Positions 5,411-6,827 of a stretch of DNA of 6,827 nt are shown here, piece by piece. The position numbers were made by a program, and so were the translations under genes. How positions within the stretch are numbered: position 1 is the first letter of the stretch; the number at the start of each line of letters is the position of its first letter. Below the pieces are notes generated by a model. The model was not told the origin of the DNA and searched no databases. It saw nothing but the letters and a program-made list of their open reading frames with translations. This DNA comes from an uncultured Bacillaceae bacterium (GTDB taxonomy: Bacteria; Bacillota; Bacilli; Bacillales; Alkalibacillaceae), in the NCBI GenBank assembly GCA_937983065.1, contig CALKAL010000166.1:1-6827 (forward strand), written 5' to 3'.

Positions 5411-5439
5411 ATTATAAACCTTTTTGGTCGATTCGTGGA
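5411..5439 (-). promoter_or_regulatory. Candidate promoter of the UspA gene
   Basis: A perfect TATAAT (complement of 5411-5416) lies 43 nt upstream of the preferred ATG. The -35 at 17 bp is TCCACG, only 3/6. The rest of the 207-bp gap to the MarR gene is AT-rich and shows no small ORF or terminator that I can support. Confidence 0.35.
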
Positions 5440-5521
5440 GCTAACCTTGTATAAATATTGGAGTTTCTGTGAATTGCGCGCATATTTTTTCCAAATTAAA
5501 TTTACATTTTTAAGGCTTAAG

Positions 5522-5551
5522 TTGTCGGGGATGTGAAATCTTTACTATAAT
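5522..5551 (+). promoter_or_regulatory. Promoter of the MarR-family regulator gene
   Basis: TTGTCG (5522-5527, 4/6) and a perfect TATAAT (5546-5551) are 18 bp apart. The leader would be about 25 nt. The -10 lies within an imperfect palindrome, suggesting autoregulation. Confidence 0.55.
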
Positions 5552-5565
5552 AAAGTTAAAGTAAA
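5541..5565 (+). promoter_or_regulatory. Possible autoregulatory operator of the MarR gene
   Basis: A 25-bp imperfect palindrome has outer arms TTTACT (5541-5546) and AGTAAA (5560-5565) and inner arms TAA (5548-5550) and TTA (5556-5558). Nine of twelve base pairs are symmetric. It overlaps the -10 and the predicted start. It does not resemble the MhqR box, and AT-rich palindromes arise easily by chance. Confidence 0.3.
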
Positions 5566-5583
5566 AATTTAAGGAGAATAAAA

Positions 5584-6042
5584 ATGGAAAAAACGGTTGA
5601 TTTAATGGATGAGCCTTCATTAAAATTATTTGTCGTGTTAAATCGAGCTTTACAATCGGTTGAAAAAAGAGTAGCTCAAGATATAAAAAGTTATAATTTA
5701 AACTTAACAGAGTTTTCTGTGCTAGAGCTTCTTTATAGCCGTGGTGATCAGCCAATACAAAAAATTGGTCAAAAAGTGCTTTTAGCGAGTAGTAGTATTA
5801 CGTACGTCGTTGATAAGCTTGAGGAAAAGAAGCTATTAAGACGCCGCGCATGTGATCAAGATCGGCGGGTTACCCACGCGACTTTAACAGATGAAGGGAA
5901 AAAGTTAATGGATGATATTTTTCCGAAACACGTTAGTGCGATGAAGGAAATTATGGGCGGACTGACAGATGAGGAAAAAAAGCAGGCGATTGAGCTAATT
6001 AAAAAATTAGGTTATCATGCCGAAGAATTTCGTGAGCAATGA
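5584..6042 (+). CDS. MarR-family transcriptional regulator, MhqR-like
   Basis: A 152-aa winged-helix repressor of usual MarR length. The dimerisation helix holds SLKLFVVLNRALQSVEKRV (12-30). TEFSVLELLYSRGDQPIQKIGQKVLLASSSITYVVDKLEEKKLL (42-85) covers the helix-turn-helix, with the recognition helix near 68-80. The wing has RRACDQDRRVTHATLT (87-102) with the conserved D91-x-D-R-R. The LELLY, QPIQ-IG-KVLLAS and IFPKH segments match my memory of B. subtilis MhqR (YkvE), which represses quinone/catechol detoxification genes. The only cysteine is C90, in the wing. The ATG has AAGGAG (5571-5576) at 7 nt. It is followed 83 nt later by an FMN reductase with MhqR-like DNA upstream. MarR family is certain; MhqR orthology is likely but not proved. 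Confidence 0.93.
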   Translation: MEKTVDLMDEPSLKLFVVLNRALQSVEKRVAQDIKSYNLNLTEFSVLELLYSRGDQPIQKIGQKVLLASSSITYVVDKLEEKKLLRRRACDQDRRVTHATLTDEGKKLMDDIFPKHVSAMKEIMGGLTDEEKKQAIELIKKLGYHAEEFREQ

Positions 6043-6044
6043 TG

Positions 6045-6073
6045 TTGACTTTTGTCAGCTTTTCTTTTAACAT
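6045..6073 (+). promoter_or_regulatory. Candidate promoter of the FMN reductase gene
   Basis: TTGACT (6045-6050, 5/6) is followed at 17 bp by TAACAT (6068-6073, 4/6). The predicted start near 6080 falls at the edge of the operator-like DNA. The same bases can form a short stem (GTTGAC/GTCAGC with one G-T pair, 6044-6059) followed by TTTTCTTTT. The segment might therefore instead be a weak terminator of the MarR gene, or act as both. Confidence 0.4.
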
Positions 6074-6074
6074 T

Positions 6075-6099
6075 TATCTCGGATTCATAATATATGAAT
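6075..6099 (+). promoter_or_regulatory. Operator-like site upstream of the FMN reductase (MhqR-box-like plus palindrome)
   Basis: Two overlapping signals are seen. At 6075-6092, TATCTCGGATTCATAATA agrees at 14 of 18 positions with the MhqR box as I recall it (TATCTCGAATTCGAGATA), with a perfect TATCTCG left half. At 6083-6099, ATTCATA-ATA-TATGAAT is a perfect 7+3+7 palindrome. Both lie at or just after the predicted transcription start and 27 nt or more before the ATG, a typical place for a MarR repressor. Confidence 0.48.
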
Positions 6100-6125
6100 A
6101 ACATACAACTATGGAGGAAAGACAT

Positions 6126-6683
6126 ATGCTAAAGATAGGAATTATTTTAGGGAGTGTTCGAGAAGGGCGAAACGGTGAACAAGTAGCCAAGTGGATGTAC
6201 GATTTTGCTCAAAATAGAGGCGATGAGGCAACGTATGAACTAGTCGACTTAGCTGATTACCGTTTACCTTTACTCGGGATTTCATTATCGGATGAGGAAA
6301 AAGAAGAAGCGGATCGAGTTATTAAAGCTTGGTCAGAAAAAATGGCTTCTTTTGACGGATATATTTTCGTAACACCTGAGTACAACCATGCCATTGGTGG
6401 TGCTCTGAAAAACGCGCTAGACTACTTAAATCCTGAATTAAATAATAAAGCTGCAGGATTTGTCGGTTATGGTAGCTTAGGAGGAACCCGCGCCCATGAA
6501 AATATGCGCTTAATTTTAGGGGAGCTACAAGTCGCTGATGTTCGCACAGCCGTAACATTTTCATTATTGACAGACTTCGAAAACTTCAGCGTGTTCAAGC
6601 CTGCTGACTATCATAAAGACAATGCAAATGGTATGTTAGATCAGCTTCTAGCATGGAGTAAAGCGTTAAAAACAGTTCGTTAA
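6126..6683 (+). CDS. NADPH-dependent FMN reductase (azo/quinone reductase type)
   Basis: A 185-aa flavodoxin-fold enzyme of the NADPH-dependent FMN reductase family, the group that includes B. subtilis azoreductase YhdA. The FMN-phosphate loop is GSVREGRNGEQV (9-20). The family signature TPEYNHAIGGALKNALDYL fills 83-101. GYGSLGGTRAHENMR (114-128) is the third flavin-contacting loop. It probably reduces quinones, azo compounds or free FMN in the cytosol. The start at 6126 is preferred because GGAGG (6113-6117) lies 8 nt upstream. An in-frame ATG at 6111 overlaps that site and has none of its own. It follows the MhqR-like regulator by 83 nt, has operator-like DNA in front, and ends at a strong terminator. 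It is only distantly like the reductase at 1080-1646, so it is not a recent duplicate. Confidence 0.92.
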   Translation: MLKIGIILGSVREGRNGEQVAKWMYDFAQNRGDEATYELVDLADYRLPLLGISLSDEEKEEADRVIKAWSEKMASFDGYIFVTPEYNHAIGGALKNALDYLNPELNNKAAGFVGYGSLGGTRAHENMRLILGELQVADVRTAVTFSLLTDFENFSVFKPADYHKDNANGMLDQLLAWSKALKTVR

Positions 6684-6693
6684 TTTTTAATTG

Positions 6694-6731
6694 GACAAAC
6701 CTCTCTTTTTAATTGAGAGGTTTGTTTTTTT
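6694..6731 (+). terminator. Intrinsic terminator of the FMN reductase gene
   Basis: An 11-bp perfect stem (ACAAACCTCTC 6695-6705 with GAGAGGTTTGT 6715-6725, plus a G-T pair) has a 9-nt loop and seven T at 6725-6731. It starts 11 nt past the stop. Confidence 0.93.
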
Positions 6732-6734
6732 AGC

Positions 6735-6827
6735 AATTTGCTCATAAGTTTCGGAAATTTGCTCATAAATCGAGGAATTCGCTCTTAAATAACGAAATTC
6801 GCTCATAAATCGAGGAATTTGCTCATA
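6735..6827 (+). repeat. Tandem ~20-bp direct repeats, at least five copies, cut by the window end
   Basis: Units start at 6735, 6756, 6776, 6796 and 6816, so the period is 21, 20, 20 and 20. The consensus is AATTYGCTCATAAATCGAGG. GCTCATAA is kept in four units and is GCTCTTAA in the third. The second half varies more (GTTTCGGA, ATCGAGG, ATAACGA). No spacers separate the units and the period is not a multiple of three. Arrays of this look are, from memory, scattered between genes in some Bacillaceae. The function is unknown. Confidence 0.85.

Noticed and set aside
6111..6125. Upstream ATG for the FMN reductase.
   Set aside because: It overlaps the GGAGG site that serves the ATG at 6126, has no ribosome binding site of its own, and the family begins at the KIGIILGS strand.
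6735..6827. CRISPR array.
   Set aside because: The repeats abut with a 20-bp period and no unique spacers, and no cas gene is near.
6687..6827. Open minus-strand frame of 46 codons from the window edge through the repeats.
   Set aside because: It runs through the terminator hairpin, the repeat period is not a multiple of three, and no start or family feature is visible. Its openness is probably chance.

Overview
The window looks like chromosomal DNA of a low-GC Gram-positive bacterium of the Bacillaceae type. The reasons are AT-rich intergenic DNA, strong AGGAGG-type ribosome binding sites, GTG and TTG starts, a family II (Mn-dependent) pyrophosphatase, and a FabI gene with a near-perfect FapR operator. 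The species cannot be told from the sequence.

Layout. (1) 33-2716, minus strand: a luciferase-like flavin monooxygenase (LLM) gene is followed 11 nt later by an FMN reductase gene, the two parts of a two-component flavin monooxygenase. ppaC follows on the same strand and ends in a strong hairpin terminator. (2) 2880-3166, plus strand: a small thioredoxin-like protein, divergent from the monooxygenase operon. It shares a bidirectional terminator with fabI. (3) 3197-4066, minus strand: fabI with an extended -10 promoter and a FapR box just downstream of the likely transcription start. (4) 4119-4922, plus strand: a likely three-gene operon. It has an orphan HI0074/HepT-like (HEPN-fold) protein, an unlisted TTG-started 30-codon ORF encoding a cationic amphipathic peptide, and a one-TM Gln-rich protein whose ribosome binding site may be held in a hairpin. 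It ends in a terminator shared with a convergent UspA gene (4927-5367). (5) 5522-6731, plus strand: an MhqR-like MarR regulator and an NADPH-dependent FMN/azo/quinone reductase, ending in a strong terminator. (6) 6735-6827: five copies of a ~20-bp direct repeat running off the window end.

How the parts may work together. The regulator resembles MhqR, which in B. subtilis controls quinone and catechol detoxification genes. DNA similar to my memory of the MhqR box lies upstream of the reductase next to it (6075-6092) and also at the -35 region of the distant LLM/FMN-reductase operon (2766-2783). This suggests, as inference, a local electrophile/quinone-response regulon of flavin enzymes. The most novel material is the 4119-4876 operon, where I recognise no established function for the small peptide or the Gln-rich membrane protein.
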